A DNA stretch of 64,000 nt from Chrysoporthe austroafricana (GCA_001051155.2 JYIP02000001.1:1-64000); one strand, 5' to 3'. Shown: positions 38,301-50,935, numbered from the stretch's first letter. Program-made: numbers and translations. The notes: a model not told the origin generated them from the letters alone.

Positions 38301-39720
38301 TCGAGCATTTCGGCAAAGTTTTGCTACGCTAAGCTTAATAAGCTATAAGCTATATCGGAAATCTGAATAAACGAAACTTATATGCTATAATAGAGAATCC
38401 GATTTCTTTGCTATTCGATCCCGCCTTGCGCTGCAAATATATACCGGATCTTTAAACTATACGAATATATTTCGTAAATCCAATCGAGCGGCATTAGCTT
38501 AGTTTCAGGGCTAATAGTTATTATATACCGATAGACTTTAGTTTAAACGATTTCGAAAAGCTTATAGCATTATTCCTTTGCTTATTATTTGGAAATTGCT
38601 ATGCTAGTTTCGGCTTGTTTTGCTATAATCTCGTTTTCGCATTCGAGATAATTTTGCGAAATAATAAGCATTCGGGCTATTTTAATTATAGCAAAATAAG
38701 TATTAATATAATCGAATAGCATTGCTTAGCCGCTATCGTTTCGGATATTAAGAATAGCCAGAGCGTTTAAGAAAACGCTATAATATTTAATATTCTGAAA
38801 TGGATAATCGAAAAGCTAAATTATAAAATCCAAATAAGCCCGATTATATTGCGATAGAATATCCGTATGCAAGCATACCGAAATGCTTTCGGCTTAATAT
38901 AAAAGCTATTAATATAAACGGCTTTATACGGTTATTATCTTTCCGGTTAATTTCGAAAAAGATAGAATAGCCAATAATAATAGCGATCGCTATATCCCGT
39001 ACTTGCCAAGCGTTCCGCTAAAAGCTATCTTATATAGCTTGCAAAACCGGCTTATTTTCCCGGATCGGCATAACGAAATCCTTAATTCTAATTAGATCGA
39101 AACTTTGCAAATAAGCGGCTTAGCTTACTTTGCGAAGCTATAAGTTAAGCTCTAGCTATTTATCCCTTTCCTGGATTTGCTTATCCGTTTAATCGGTAAA
39201 TGCTTATTATATTTGGCAAAAGGATGCGATAATTTGCTATTTCGGAAGTTTTTTGCTATTATACTTGTTTTTTGCAATATTGCTTTGCCGTTTTATTTCG
39301 AACTATTTGCTAGCCTGCCGGCTCGGAAAGAGCTATTAATAGCGTATTTGCATTTGCTAAAGGATTAAGAGAATAGCTTTATAAGCAAACGGACGGCTAT
39401 TTATATAAGGATTAACCCATCCGTATAAAATGCGATAATAGTCTCGCATTTTATTATATTGCTAGCTAATAAAATAGCATTTTTGGCAAGCAAGGCTATT
39501 TATTTGGACATTACTGAAAAACGGGATAAAATTATTTAACGGATCTGGAAATCGGAAATCTTGCAAGTCTTATTATATACGATAAATACTAAGCAAGCTT
39601 TGAATAATACGGGCAATAGATTATCGCTATTTTTTTAGCATTCGGTAGCATAAGATAGCTAAATGCGCTAGAATTTCGTTTGTTAGAATGCCGAAATAGC
39701 ATTCTTTATATATTATAATA
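35350..39720 (-). pseudogene. TLH-type RecQ helicase, unit C (degenerate, internal deletion)
   Basis: Co-linear with the unit A helicase, with finger remnant near 39420-39480, Walker A near 37100 and motif VI region near 36280. It keeps the box-I-like Arg (CGG) near 38010. About 140 bp present in A (about 9718-9860) and B is missing at about 38937, which would disrupt the N-terminal half. Many RIP-type stops. Confidence 0.72.
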
Positions 39721-39801
39721 TATAATTGAAAATGAAAAACGAATGGATAGATTTGATTAGCTATATTCGAGATAGATATTTACGATATACGGAAAGAAGA
39801 G

Positions 39802-40257
39802 TTTGAAAGGATAGCAAGTTTTAGCTTTTTCTCTTATTTATCTTACTAATCTATTTTCTAATTAGAAATGCAAGCGGGTTAAGGGTAATATAGAAAGTTC
39901 TTTAATTTATTAGTTACTTAATCAGAGTTCCGAATTAGGACTAGTATAAAACCCGCTTTGTTTTGATTAATTATTTCAAAAAGTAAAGCTTGCCCTATTA
40001 ATTTTCTAAGTAAAAACTTAGGGTTTGCAATTATAATCCTTTTAAACGTTATACAGTTCTTATATTTAAATATATTATAGACTATATTGGATAGATAAGA
40101 GATCGAATTGAAACGATATAAATACTTTGAAAAACGGGTTGAATATAGTTTGTATAATTTTAAACCGATCCTTTATTCCCGGTTTTTACTAGCGCCAAAT
40201 TTTTGCCCATACAAAAAAACTGTCCTTTACTTTGAAGATACTTTTACTTAAAGATAG
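39802..40257. repeat. Right direct repeat of helicase unit C (end of array)
   Basis: Full length, ending ...acttaaagatag exactly as in A and B. The next bases belong to retroelement 3. Confidence 0.85.
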
Positions 40258-40615
40258 GTATTATTAAGCGTATTTTGCTTCTTTTGCTTCTTATCGTTAT
40301 CGGATTTTAACTTTCGGTAGCTTCGAGTGCTTATTATATGCTAGCCCGAACTTTTGCTCGTAATCCCTCTATATTTGCTGTTTCGGAAGCGGTATTTCTT
40401 TATAGTTCTATAGTTTATATAGTTTTATAATGCTCTATATTGGATTAGTCTTTTGCTAACCTTTAATCGCTTGAATTCTTAATTCGTTCCCAATTTGTAT
40501 TTATAAGTTTGGGATATTTATAATTTTTCCTTTCTTTTTAGCAAGTCTTTCTGCCTTAAAGGTATACTTAAGCCTATTTGAATGCATATTCCCGATACTG
40601 TCTTTAATAATTAAG
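40258..40615 (-). mobile_element. LTR element 3, left fragment (minus strand)
   Basis: Reverse complement matches the protease-RT linker of the Gypsy family here (compare element 1 near 17900-18150 and element 2 near 43680-43900). The element continues at 48000 after element 2. RT, integrase and 3' LTR, expected to the left, are absent because the sequence meets the helicase array at 40257/40258. Confidence 0.75.
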
Positions 40616-41084
40616 TATTATGAACCCACAAATAAAACCCGGGAAGGGAAAAGGAAAACAGATAGACGACCTACCCACAGGGAGTTTCATACAGGAAATA
40701 CGAATCCCAGGATCATGTATGGGTTAGGGTTAGATAAGATAAGGATTACCAGATTACTTGGTAAGCCAATAAGCTACGCTTACCCATTTACCTGGTAAGC
40801 TAGTAAGCTACGCTTACCCACTTACTTGGTAAGCCAGTAAGCTACGCTTATAGGGCAAAATATATAGACAGTAAGGGATGCCCTTGAAAGGGTAGTTCTA
40901 ATACTTTCAGTTATCAATCTAAGTATCAATTAGACCTTACTATTAATAGCTATATTGGCTTATGAATATTGCGATACTTAGTAAATTCGTCCTGAATCTC
41001 AAGGCTGTACTTAGTACCGCTCTTGTTAGCATAAACCCTTTAACCCTACAGTATATCTTAGGATTTGCTGCAGCGTTTATAATA
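40616..41084 (+). repeat. 5' LTR of element 2
   Basis: 469 bp. Contains a telomere-like ggttagggttag near 40729 and three tandem ~33-bp copies of a self-complementary motif (ggtaagcc...gcttaccc, 40765-40850). It differs from the 3' LTR by transitions only. Confidence 0.92.
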
Positions 41085-41146
41085 TTTTGATGACTCTTGT
41101 TCAAGGTTAGTTCAGTATATACCCTTTGAGCAATATTCAGAATATA

Positions 41147-44100
41147 ATGGCGTTCCAGATCCCGTTTTCGTCCAATAATTAGGCTTTCCAAAAAGAGATT
41201 CCGGTCGTCCTTACTAACGAATAATTCTAGCAGCAGAATATGGCTCTGTACTAGCAATTTGAGGAAGTTAAGAACGAGGTTATCCGCTTTAACGCTCTCT
41301 AGCAGGCCAAAGCTTTCAAGCTTGATAAACCCGGCCCGTATAAAGGCATTCGGGGAAACTTCCAGGCTTTCTTGACGCAATTCAAGGCCTATTTCAAGCA
41401 TTATGGAACTCAGTTCAGAACTACTTACGACAAAATCGATTTCGCGGGAAATCGTTTCGAAAGAACGGCCCTATAGTAGTGGGAACCGACCTTTCGCGAC
41501 TATTTGGACAATAGTAAGGAATTTCGCTCAGAGGATACGAAACGCATTTTCCAGCGCTATGCCAATTTCGAATTAGCCCTTACTAAGACTTTTGGAAACT
41601 CGGATAAATAACGAATTGCAATACGGCAATTAGAGGCATTTCGACAAACCGGTTCGGCAGCAGACTATACGGTAAAATTTAGACAGATTGTCGCTTACTT
41701 AGATTACGAGAACGAACCCCTTATGAATGCCTATTACGCAAGACTTAAAGAAGAAGTCAAAGACGAACTCTATAAAGAAGACCGACCCGAAAAATTTAAT
41801 GAGTTTATCAATAAAGCAGTTCGCATTGATAATCGACTGTACGAATGATAGCAATAATAGCAGAAGAATTACAGTATTACCCCGCAATATCAGCCAAATA
41901 TTGGGAAGCGCAGGTTCCAGTATAAGGGCAAGAATAATACAGCTTATTCGGGCATTATATATGCTAGACCTATGGAATTAGATGCTCTTGTATGTAAACA
42001 ATGCAAGGGGGTTATTTGTTATAATTGCGGAAAGAAAGGTTATATCGCCCGTAATTGCTACCAGGAAAAGAAAAAACGAGGATAGAAGCTAGTCCCGGAA
42101 AGATAAGTCAATATCGCTTAGCGATAGGAACCCAATCAGCTGGATAAAAATATCCTACCAGAACAAGTAGCGAACTTTAATTACGGCAATATCAGCTGGA
42201 TAGCTTGCTACCAAAATTATTGCTTATTATACCTTTCGGAAAAGGAAGGTTCAGGATAGTTCTTACGTAAGCCTTAGGGATAGTAGCAACTCGCTATAAG
42301 TAGGAAAGGCCTACTTTACGATTCTATTATCCAGGACAGCAATTCCGATTATTCTAGCGAAAAACCTTTACAAAGCAAGGAAGACTTAAGGAAATACCCT
42401 TTGAATTACTATCTAGAACGATAATAGAGCAATATAGTAAAAGAAGAAATCGGAATTATAGAACCAGAATTACCGATACTCAGCATTACTATCGAAAACT
42501 TAGCATATCCCGATAGATAGTCAGATAACCTACTAATTCCAGCCCTTAATGAAGAATTATCAGAAGAAATAGCCCGCTATTAGCAGAGGAATTGCCAAAA
42601 TTGCAAATGGATATCCAAATATACGGAAATCGAATATATTATTTACGGACTTATAATAAAGGAATTCTTCTAAAGCATACCATTTCAGAATAGCGGATGC
42701 TTATTCCAGGAAAACGGAAGGATTAGTTACTTATACTCTCGTCATTATGAACTTGCCTGGATCTGCTATATTTACTATAATTGCCAGATACATTTCAGCG
42801 AGAAAGTTAAATACAATTGATTTCCATTCAGGGAATAGGACCAATTGATCTATCCCGTTATAGAAGAGAGAAGAAAATTCAGAAAAGTCTTGCATATTGA
42901 AGATAATAACGCATATATAGGGCTGCCCGATAACTGCCTGCAAGCATGCGTCGATAAAAAGACTATATAGGGATAATGCTATATAACGGCATATTCCATA
43001 TATATATAGGATAAGGCCAGAGAATGGTACAGGCTGCAGAAAATCGAAAAGAATTGGCAGCGGAACTATGCCCAAGCGAAACGGCTAGCATAACAAGTAG
43101 CGAGAAGCGCCCAGAATACCCCAAAAGGGAAGGATTGCCTGTAATAGGATAATAGCCGATTAGGATTACGAGGTCCCTATATGCTATTACCAAAGAAGAC
43201 GAAGAGCATATCATTCTGGACGCATATATTAAAGGACAATAATATAGCGTATTATTGGATAGCGGCGTATAAGGAAATTTTATCTCGCCCGAAATCATTA
43301 ATAGGGAACGAATTCCCTAAACGCAAAAGAAGGATTCTTATAAGCTTAATACTGTAGAAAGAAAGTTGGTTATGTATAACCAAGGTATAATCGATATAGA
43401 GACTAATTATCTATTTGTTTCGATCCAAAGCCTTACGATAAATATCGCTTTTGATATTACAGATACGGCATAGCATGAATTAATCTTGGGAATACTTTGG
43501 CTTAAGAAGCATAACCCTCGAATTAATTGAATTACTGGCCAGATCTTATAAGAACAAACCGTACTTACTAAGAAGGTCGTAATTACTAATAGAGGAAAAG
43601 ACCTAATTACTGAGGATAATACAAGAAAAGCGCGCTCAAATAGGCTTACAAGTACCCTTAAGGCTGAAAGATAAGCTACGATACAGGGAAAGGTTATAGA
43701 TACCTTGAACTTCCAGACGAAAATTAGGGACGGATCAAGACTATAAGTAACTATCGATTAATAAGAATTCGGTCAAGTACGGAGCAATGCAAAAAAATAT
43801 GGACTATAGAACTATAAAGAAATACAGCTCTTACAGTATGAATACGCTAGAAGACAATTCGGTTCGGCACCCAATAAGTACCCGAAGCTACCAGAAGCAG
43901 GAAAACCCTAAAGACGGGAGGCTAGCAAGAAAAAATACGCATAACGGTATATTATATTCTTACAAATTGCAGAAAATAAAGAAGGACCAATACCGATACT
44001 CGAAAACGTACCAAGAGAATATTACGAATTCAAGAAACTATAGCAAGGGAAGTTTAATACGGGATTACCAGAGCATGGCCCGTACGATTACGAAATCCTT

Positions 44101-46797
44101 TTAAAGGAAGGGATACAGCCAAAATTCTTCCTTATTTACGGACTTGACAAAGCAAGGCTCAAAGCGCTTAAAGAATATATTGATAAGAACTTGAAGCGAA
44201 ACTATATACGACTATCGCGATTACTAGCAGGATACCCTATCCTATTCGTACTAAAAAAAAACGGTAAATTACGGCTTTGTATGGATTACTGACAGCTTAA
44301 CGATATCACTATCAAAAATCGATACTTATTACCGCTAGCAAGCGAAATAAGGGATTGACTGATTGGAGCTAAATAGTTCATTACGCTTGACCTCAAAGAA
44401 AGATATTATTATATCAGAATTAAGGAAGGCAATATTTGGAAGATAGCCTTCAGAATACGTTACGGATATTTTGAATACGTAATTATGCCTTTTGGACTTA
44501 CGAATGCGTTAGCATCTTTCCAGGAAATGATTAACTATATCCTATGCGAGTTTCTGGATACTACTATTATTATCTATTTTGATAATATCCTAATTTTCTC
44601 AAAAAACCTCGAAATATATAAGCAGCATATACGGAAAGTATTCCAAATACTGCAAGATAACAAACTTCTAATTAAACCAAGCAAATGCTATTTCTATTAA
44701 TAGAAAGTCAATTATTTGGGCTATACTATCGAACTAGGATAAATTAGCATGTAATAAGATAAGGTCAAAGTAGTACGGGAATAGCTTACCCCAGAAAATA
44801 TCAAAGATATCAGAGCATTTCTCGGATATGCCAATTTCTACCGATAGTTTATCCGAAATTATAGCAAGATTGCATACCCGCTTACAGACCTAATAAAGAA
44901 GGACTGAAAGTTCAGATAGATTTCGGAAGCATAGGAAGCATTTGATAAAATTAAAAGACGAATTATATCAGAACCTATTCTTTGCGAAGCAAATCCAAAA
45001 AAACCTTTCGAAATTGAAACCGATATATCAGATTACGCACTCGGCAGACAACTAGGCCAGAAAAACGATTAAGGACGCTTTAAAGTTATAAGCAACTTTT
45101 CAAAGAAATTAAATAGCCCAGAATTCAATTATAGCATTCCTAATAAGGAACTGATAGCAATCGTTAAGGCATTTGAAGAATAGCAGCGATATCTGATCGG
45201 AGCTAAGCACTAGATTATAGTATACTCGGATTACAAGAATCTCATAATATTCATAACTATTAAAGTCTTGAATAAATAATAGATTAGATAGGCAGAATTC
45301 CTTTCGCAATTCGATCTGAAAATCATATATTGCAAAAGATCAGAGAACGGCAGAGCAAATGCATTTAGCAGACGGGCAGACTATTAAGATACGGAACCCA
45401 AAGAACTGCAAAATATTTTCAGGCAAAATAAAAATGGCAGCCTTATAAACGAGGCAAGAGAACTTAATACGATTATCAGAATCGAAAATCAAGGAAGATA
45501 TCCTGAGAATATAACTCCCGAAAAGCAAGACGAATATATCAGGATTATATATAATATACCAGTATATGGTTATTAAGGAATCAGAGCCATTTACGAAAGA
45601 ATCAAGAGATACTGGAACTTACTAGAACTCAGACGAAAAATCGAAAAAATCCTACGAGAATACGATAGCTGCAAGAGGAATAAGATCGAATATCATAAGC
45701 CCTATAGGTTGCTCCAACTATTTCCGGTTCCGGAAGCAATTTAGCAATCTATCAGCTAGGATTTCATTACCAAGCTACCCCTCTTACGAGAACCCTTAAC
45801 TAGAGTGCAATATAATAGCATTCTAATAGTAATTTGCAGACTGAGCAAGTATACTTACTTCCTGCCATATAAGGAAAGCAGCATAGCGGAAGAACTCGTA
45901 TATACATTTTTCAAAACGGTTATAGCTAATTACGGCATACCCAAGGAAATTATTTCCGATAGAAACAGAAAGTTCGTATTAAACTTCTGGACCTTACTTA
46001 CGAAACTATTCGGAATATAACAAAAAATATTTATAATATTCTATCTACAAATAGACAGATAAACGGAAAGAACTAACCAGATTATCAAACAATACTTACG
46101 ATATTATATAAATTACGAATAGAATAACTGGGTTGATTTCCTACCCCTAGTATAATTTGTATATAATAGCGCAAATACAAGTACGATAAAAAAGTCGCTA
46201 TTCTACGCATTCTATAGCTATAACCCGATAGCTTATTACGATAAGATATCAGGAACAAATGCAAAAGCTGCAGAAAAACGAATCAGAAAGATCAAGAAAG
46301 TTCAGGAAAAACTCCAGAAAGAACTGAAGTTCGTACAAGAAAGAATAACGAAATATACCAATTCCAAAAGGATTAAAGGACCAATCCTATAGGAAGGGGA
46401 TAAAGTCTACCTTATTCGACGAAAGGAATACATTAAAATAACAAAACCCTCTTATTTACTGGATTATAAGAAATTGGGACTATTCAAAATCCTAAAGAAG
46501 ATTTCAGATATCAATTTCGAATTCGCATTACCTTATAGAATGAAAATCCATCCGGTATTCCATATTTCGCTTCTTAAACCAGTATTAAAATCGACCAAAA
46601 CAGATAAAAGCATTCAAATAGGGAATAATAAGCCAGAATACGAGATCGAACGAATCCTTAAATATTGCGGACTAGATTACGATCCCGAATATTTCGTCAA
46701 ATAGAAAGGCTATCCGACAAATGAAAATTCGTAAGAACCTAGGACTAACTTACAGAACGCATTTCGAGCGTTAGCGGATTACCTGGACAAACAATAA
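41147..46797 (+). pseudogene. Gag-pol polyprotein of element 2 (degenerate)
   Basis: A single frame starting ATG at 41147 is readable to TAA at 46795, about 1,880 codons, broken by TAA/TAG. Domains in order: Gag capsid (about 41290-41850; block RQTGSAADYTVKFRQIVAY); CCHC knuckle near 42020 (CYNCGKKGYIARNC, Tyr for His); retropepsin near 43250 (LDSGV then GNFISPEIIN); RT about 44150-44700 with the catalytic box reading YFDN, so one Asp is lost; RNase H about 44990-45370; integrase about 45500-46120 (CDSCKRNK; SDRNRKF; TER); chromodomain about 46630-46740 (YEIERILKY...EYFVK-stop-KGY). Ty3/Gypsy chromoviruses have this order. No frameshift separates gag from pol in the parts I read. Confidence 0.88.
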
Positions 46798-46880
46798 CGG
46801 AAGGAAATGAACCTATAAAAGATTCCACTTACCAGGATTATCTAAGAAAGAAGGTTCGTACCCGAAAAATCTGCAAAACC

Positions 46881-47351
46881 TTAGAATTTATTTTCCAAGT
46901 CCAGTACGGGCTATTCAGACCCGGGACCAAACTATTATAAGGCAGCATCCAGATCAAAATTCTCAGGAAAAGGACTTTCGGGAACCAAAGGTTCCATTGT
47001 TCGATACTCTGCCACAGCCTTGCGCCCTTCTTTTTCGGCTTCCTCAAATTCCAGTCTTTCCAACTCTTCCAAACTAAACAAGCCGCGACGGATAGCCCGC
47101 ATTATCTTCTCGTACTATATACGCTTTTGGCGACGAAGCCGGAAAACCTTCTTTTCGGCCGCCTCTAGTTCATTTTCCAGCTCTTGGTAGCAGCAAGCTA
47201 TTTTGCGTAGCTCGTTAAGAGAAACGCCCAGCATATTGTAACGAGAACGGTTAAGTTGTACGCATTCTGAATAACGAAAGGAATCTCGTTCAGAAACCTA
47301 ATAGACGGGAATCCCGCAACCCTCGCAGAAAGAATAGGAAGGCATTTGCAT
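46881..47351 (-). pseudogene. Antisense Cys-rich coiled-coil ORF of element 2 (degenerate)
   Basis: ATG at 47351 to TAA at 46881, 157 codons including stop, exactly the length of the homologue in element 4. N-terminus has the spacing of C-x2-C-x2-C-x4-C-x10-C-x2-C, but several Cys are now Tyr and one stop follows. The middle is Glu/Lys/Arg-rich and looks helical. The C-terminus is acidic and hydrophobic. It runs opposite to gag-pol and overlaps nothing of pol. Its function is not known to me. Confidence 0.75.
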
Positions 47352-47509
47352 GGCATATTGAAGGATCGCTTCCAGAAAGAAATCTCGCCGTTAAGTTTTA
47401 AATAAACGATTCTTTTGCACCCTACCAGATATCCTAATTAGGAAAGCACGATAATAAAAGAAGGATTTGCGAAAAACTCTTACAGAAATCGATAAGGATA
47501 TTAATACCG

Positions 47510-47523
47510 ATAAGGGGGAGGAT
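47510..47523 (+). promoter_or_regulatory. Polypurine tract of element 2
   Basis: A run aagggggagga lies 2-3 bp upstream of the 3' LTR start at 47526, the position of the plus-strand primer in LTR retrotransposons. Confidence 0.7.
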
Positions 47524-47525
47524 AG

Positions 47526-47994
47526 TATTATAAACCCACAAATAAAACCCGGGAAAGGAAAAGGAAAATAGATAGACGACCTACTTACAAGGAGTTTCAT
47601 ATAGGAAATACGAATCCCAGGATCATATATAGGTTAGGGTTAGATAAAATAAGGATTACCAGATTACCTGGTAAGCCAATAAGCCACGCTTACCTACTCA
47701 CTTAGTAAGCCAGTAAGCTACGCTTACCCACTTACCTAGTAAGCCAGTAAGCTACATTCATGGGGCAAAGTATATAGACAGTAAGGGACGCCCTTGAAAG
47801 GGTAGTTCTAATACTTTCAGTCGTCAATCTAAGTATCAATTGGACCCTACTATTGATAGCCATATTGGCTTATGAATATTGCGATACTTAGTAAACTCGT
47901 CCTGAATCTCAAGGCTGTACTTGGTACCGCTCTTGTTAGCATAAATCCTTTGACCCTACAGTATATCTTAGGATTTGCTGCAGCGTTCATAATA
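47526..47994 (+). repeat. 3' LTR of element 2
   Basis: 469 bp. Begins TATTATAAAC where the 5' LTR has TATTATGAAC. Carries the same telomere-like and hairpin motifs (47630-47760). Confidence 0.92.
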
Positions 47995-47999
47995 TTAAG

Positions 48000-50507
48000 T
48001 CTTTCCTTTTTCCGTTAATTATAACTTTTTCAATAAGTACGGCTTATTCCTATAAAATCTAGCTAATAATCCAATCGATATAAGAGTTATGCTTTTTAAG
48101 CTAAAGTATTTTTAAGATTAACTCGTATTATGCTATATTTATAATATCGAAAGTAGTATTTGTTATAAGGCTTTAGATCGAAATAAGTAAGTAATTAGTT
48201 TTTATATCGATTATATTAAAGTTATATACGATTGCTTTTCTTTCTATAATATTGAATTTGTAAAGGTTTTTCTTTTGCGTTTAAGGAATTCGTTCTCTAT
48301 TAACGATTTTTAGCAAAATAAAATTTCCTTATGCGTTACTATTTAATAATGCGCTATATCGTTACCTATTAATATATGCATTTAATATAATATATTTCTC
48401 GTTTTTTTTCGTAATTGCATATAAGGATTTTATAATTCTGATCGGCTATTATCCCATTATAAGCAATCCTTCCTTTTTGGAATATTTTAAGCTTTTCTTG
48501 CTGCTTGCTTTGCTAGCTTTCGTATTTAGCTTTAGCTATACTGCTTTGCCTTTTCGGCTTTTTGCAATCAATATTATTCTTTAGCTTTATTTTATATATA
48601 GATAGAATATGCCGTAATATAGCATTATTCCTATATCGTTTTTCTTTAAATGCATTTTTACGGGCAATTATTAAATAGTTTAATATAAGTATTATTATCC
48701 TTAATATACAAGATTTTTCTATATTTCTTTCAGGATTCTGTAATAAATTAGATTAATTAGTTTTATTTTTTAATAGAAAACTAATTGTATTTAACTTTCT
48801 CGTTAAAATATATCTGGCAATTATAATAAATATAATATATTCAAGCAAGTTTATAATAATAAAAGTATAAATAATTAATCCATATATTTTCTTAAGGCTT
48901 ATATCCGTTATTCGGAAATGGGATATTTTAAAAGAATTCTTATAATATAAATCCGTAAATAAAATGCTTAATTTTCGTATATTTGGTTATCTAGTTATTA
49001 TATCTTTATTATAACTAATTCGTATTAGAAATATTATATTCTTTCGATTTTTTTTCGAATATAAAGGTTAATAGATTATTCGCTTATCGGTCTTACAATA
49101 TTGCAATACTTAATATTAGTATTATTATATTCTGAATTCCGAATTCTTCTTTTATTATTGCTTCTTATTATCTTTTAAGGTAATAACTAAAAGGGAACTT
49201 TCTTAAATCTTTTTCCTTAATATCGAAAGGATTACTCGAGCAATTATAATTACTGCTATTTATAGCTATATCGTAAAATAAGCCTTTTCTTCTTATAGCG
49301 AATTACTTCTATTTTCTGGATTTTCGTAAGAATTATCCTAAATCTTCTTTTGCCGAAAAATATAATAAGCAATAATCTTAATAGCAGGCTATCCAACTTA
49401 TATTGCTATAATTAGGGTTTGCTGCTTGCTTTAGCAAAGTATTTTTGTTTAGCTAATTGGGTTCTTATTATTAAGTAATATTAACTTATTTTTCTGGGAT
49501 TAGTTTCTATTCTCGTTTCTTTTTTTCTTAATAATAATTACGGGCAATATAGCCTTTCTTGCTGCAATTATAGCAAATAACCCTTTTATATTATTTTCGT
49601 ATAAAAATATTTAGTTTTATAAGTTTAATATATATCGTATTTAAATAGGCTATACTATTCCGGGTTTTCTGCTAAAACTTGCATTTCCTTAAATTGAGTC
49701 AGTATTTTAGGGCGCTATTATAGTTTTTCTGTTATTACTGGCGCCGCTTATAGAATCGGTTATCGATACGGATTGCTTTATTAATAAACTCGCTAAATTT
49801 TTCAAATTAATCTTCCTTATAAAGTTTATCTTTAACTTTTTCTTTAAGTTTTGCATAATAAGCATTTATAAAAAGTTTATTTTTATAATCGAAATGAATA
49901 GCGATTTGTTAGAATTTGGCTATATAATTTGTAACCGAACCGGTTTATTATAATATTTCTAATTGCTATATTGCAATACGTTTTTTATCCGGATTTTTAA
50001 AAGTCTTAATAAAGGCTAATTCAAAATTAGCATAGCGCTGGAAAATGCGCTTAATATTTTCAGAACGGAAATCTTTATTATTGTTTAAATAATTGTGAAA
50101 GGTTAATTCTTATTATTGAAAGGCTATTCTCTCGAAGCGATTTCCCGCGAAATTAATTTTATTGTAAGTAGTCTTGAATTAAGCGCTATAATGCTTGAAA
50201 TATGCTTTGAATTAAGTTAAGAAAGCTTGGAAGTCTTTTCTAGTACCTTTATAAGGCCCGGGCTTATTAAGCTTAAAAGCCTTAGCTTGCTAGAAGGCAT
50301 TAAAGCGGAAAACCTCGTTCTTTACTTCCTCGAGCTGTTAATAGAAAGCTATATTTTGTTACTAGAATTGCTCGTTAATAAGGACGATTGGAGTTTTTTC
50401 TTAAAAGGCTTAATTGTTAAAAGAAGACAGAATCTAGAGCGCTATCGTATTCTTAATATTGCTCAAAAGGAATATACTAAACCTTTCTTGAATAAAAGTT
50501 ATCAAAA
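48000..50507 (-). pseudogene. Gag-protease remnant of element 3 (minus strand, 3'-truncated)
   Basis: Continues 40258-40615 across element 2. Reverse complement is co-linear with the other elements: protease region near 48250-48350, CCHC region near 49570, Gag capsid near 49700-50300, leader near 50440-50507. Very AT-rich and full of stops. The plus-strand open frame 50227-50538 lies antisense to Gag and is a shadow. Confidence 0.8.
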
Positions 50508-50935
50508 TATTATAAATGCTATAGCAATACCGAAATAGCTATAAAGTCGAAAAGTTTATATTAGCAAGAACGGTATCAAGTATAGCTTTGAGTTTTAAGA
50601 ACGAAATTACTGAATATTACAAAGTTTATAAGCCTTAATAGCTATTAACGGTAATACCCAATTAATATTTAGATTAATAATTAAAGAATTATAACTTTCT
50701 AGCTTAATATATATTTAGTCCTTATATATCTAGCTTTTCATTATTGGATTATTGGCTTACTAGATAATCTAATAATCCACGCTTACCGGATTATTGGGTA
50801 AGTTAATAATCCTTATCTTATCTAACCCTAACCCTGGGTTAATAGTTTTCGGGGTTTCTTTGAGCAGGAAAGGGCCGGGTACTTGAGTATCGCATCCCCC
50901 CTATTACAGCCCTGGTTCCTTATAGGGTTATAATA
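50508..50935 (-). repeat. 5' LTR of element 3 (minus strand)
   Basis: 428 bp from TATTATAAAT to GGTTATAATA, in reverse orientation. Contains taaccctaaccc near 50825 and an inverted-repeat-rich stretch (50755-50815). Confidence 0.75.

Larger units (their letters stand above)
40616..47994 (+). mobile_element. LTR element 2: full-length Ty3/Gypsy chromodomain retrotransposon (inactive)
   Basis: 7,379 bp with 469-bp LTRs at 40616-41084 and 47526-47994. Ends are TATTATGAAC...GTTCATAATA. Target duplication TTAAG (40611-40615 and 47995-47999). Inserted into element 3. Contains gag-pol with all domains, an antisense Cys-rich ORF and a polypurine tract before the 3' LTR. Confidence 0.95.

Noticed and set aside
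40725..40745. TTAGGG-like repeats as a chromosome end
   Set aside because: Only about two repeats, always inside LTRs and followed by retrotransposon sequence; interstitial motif only.
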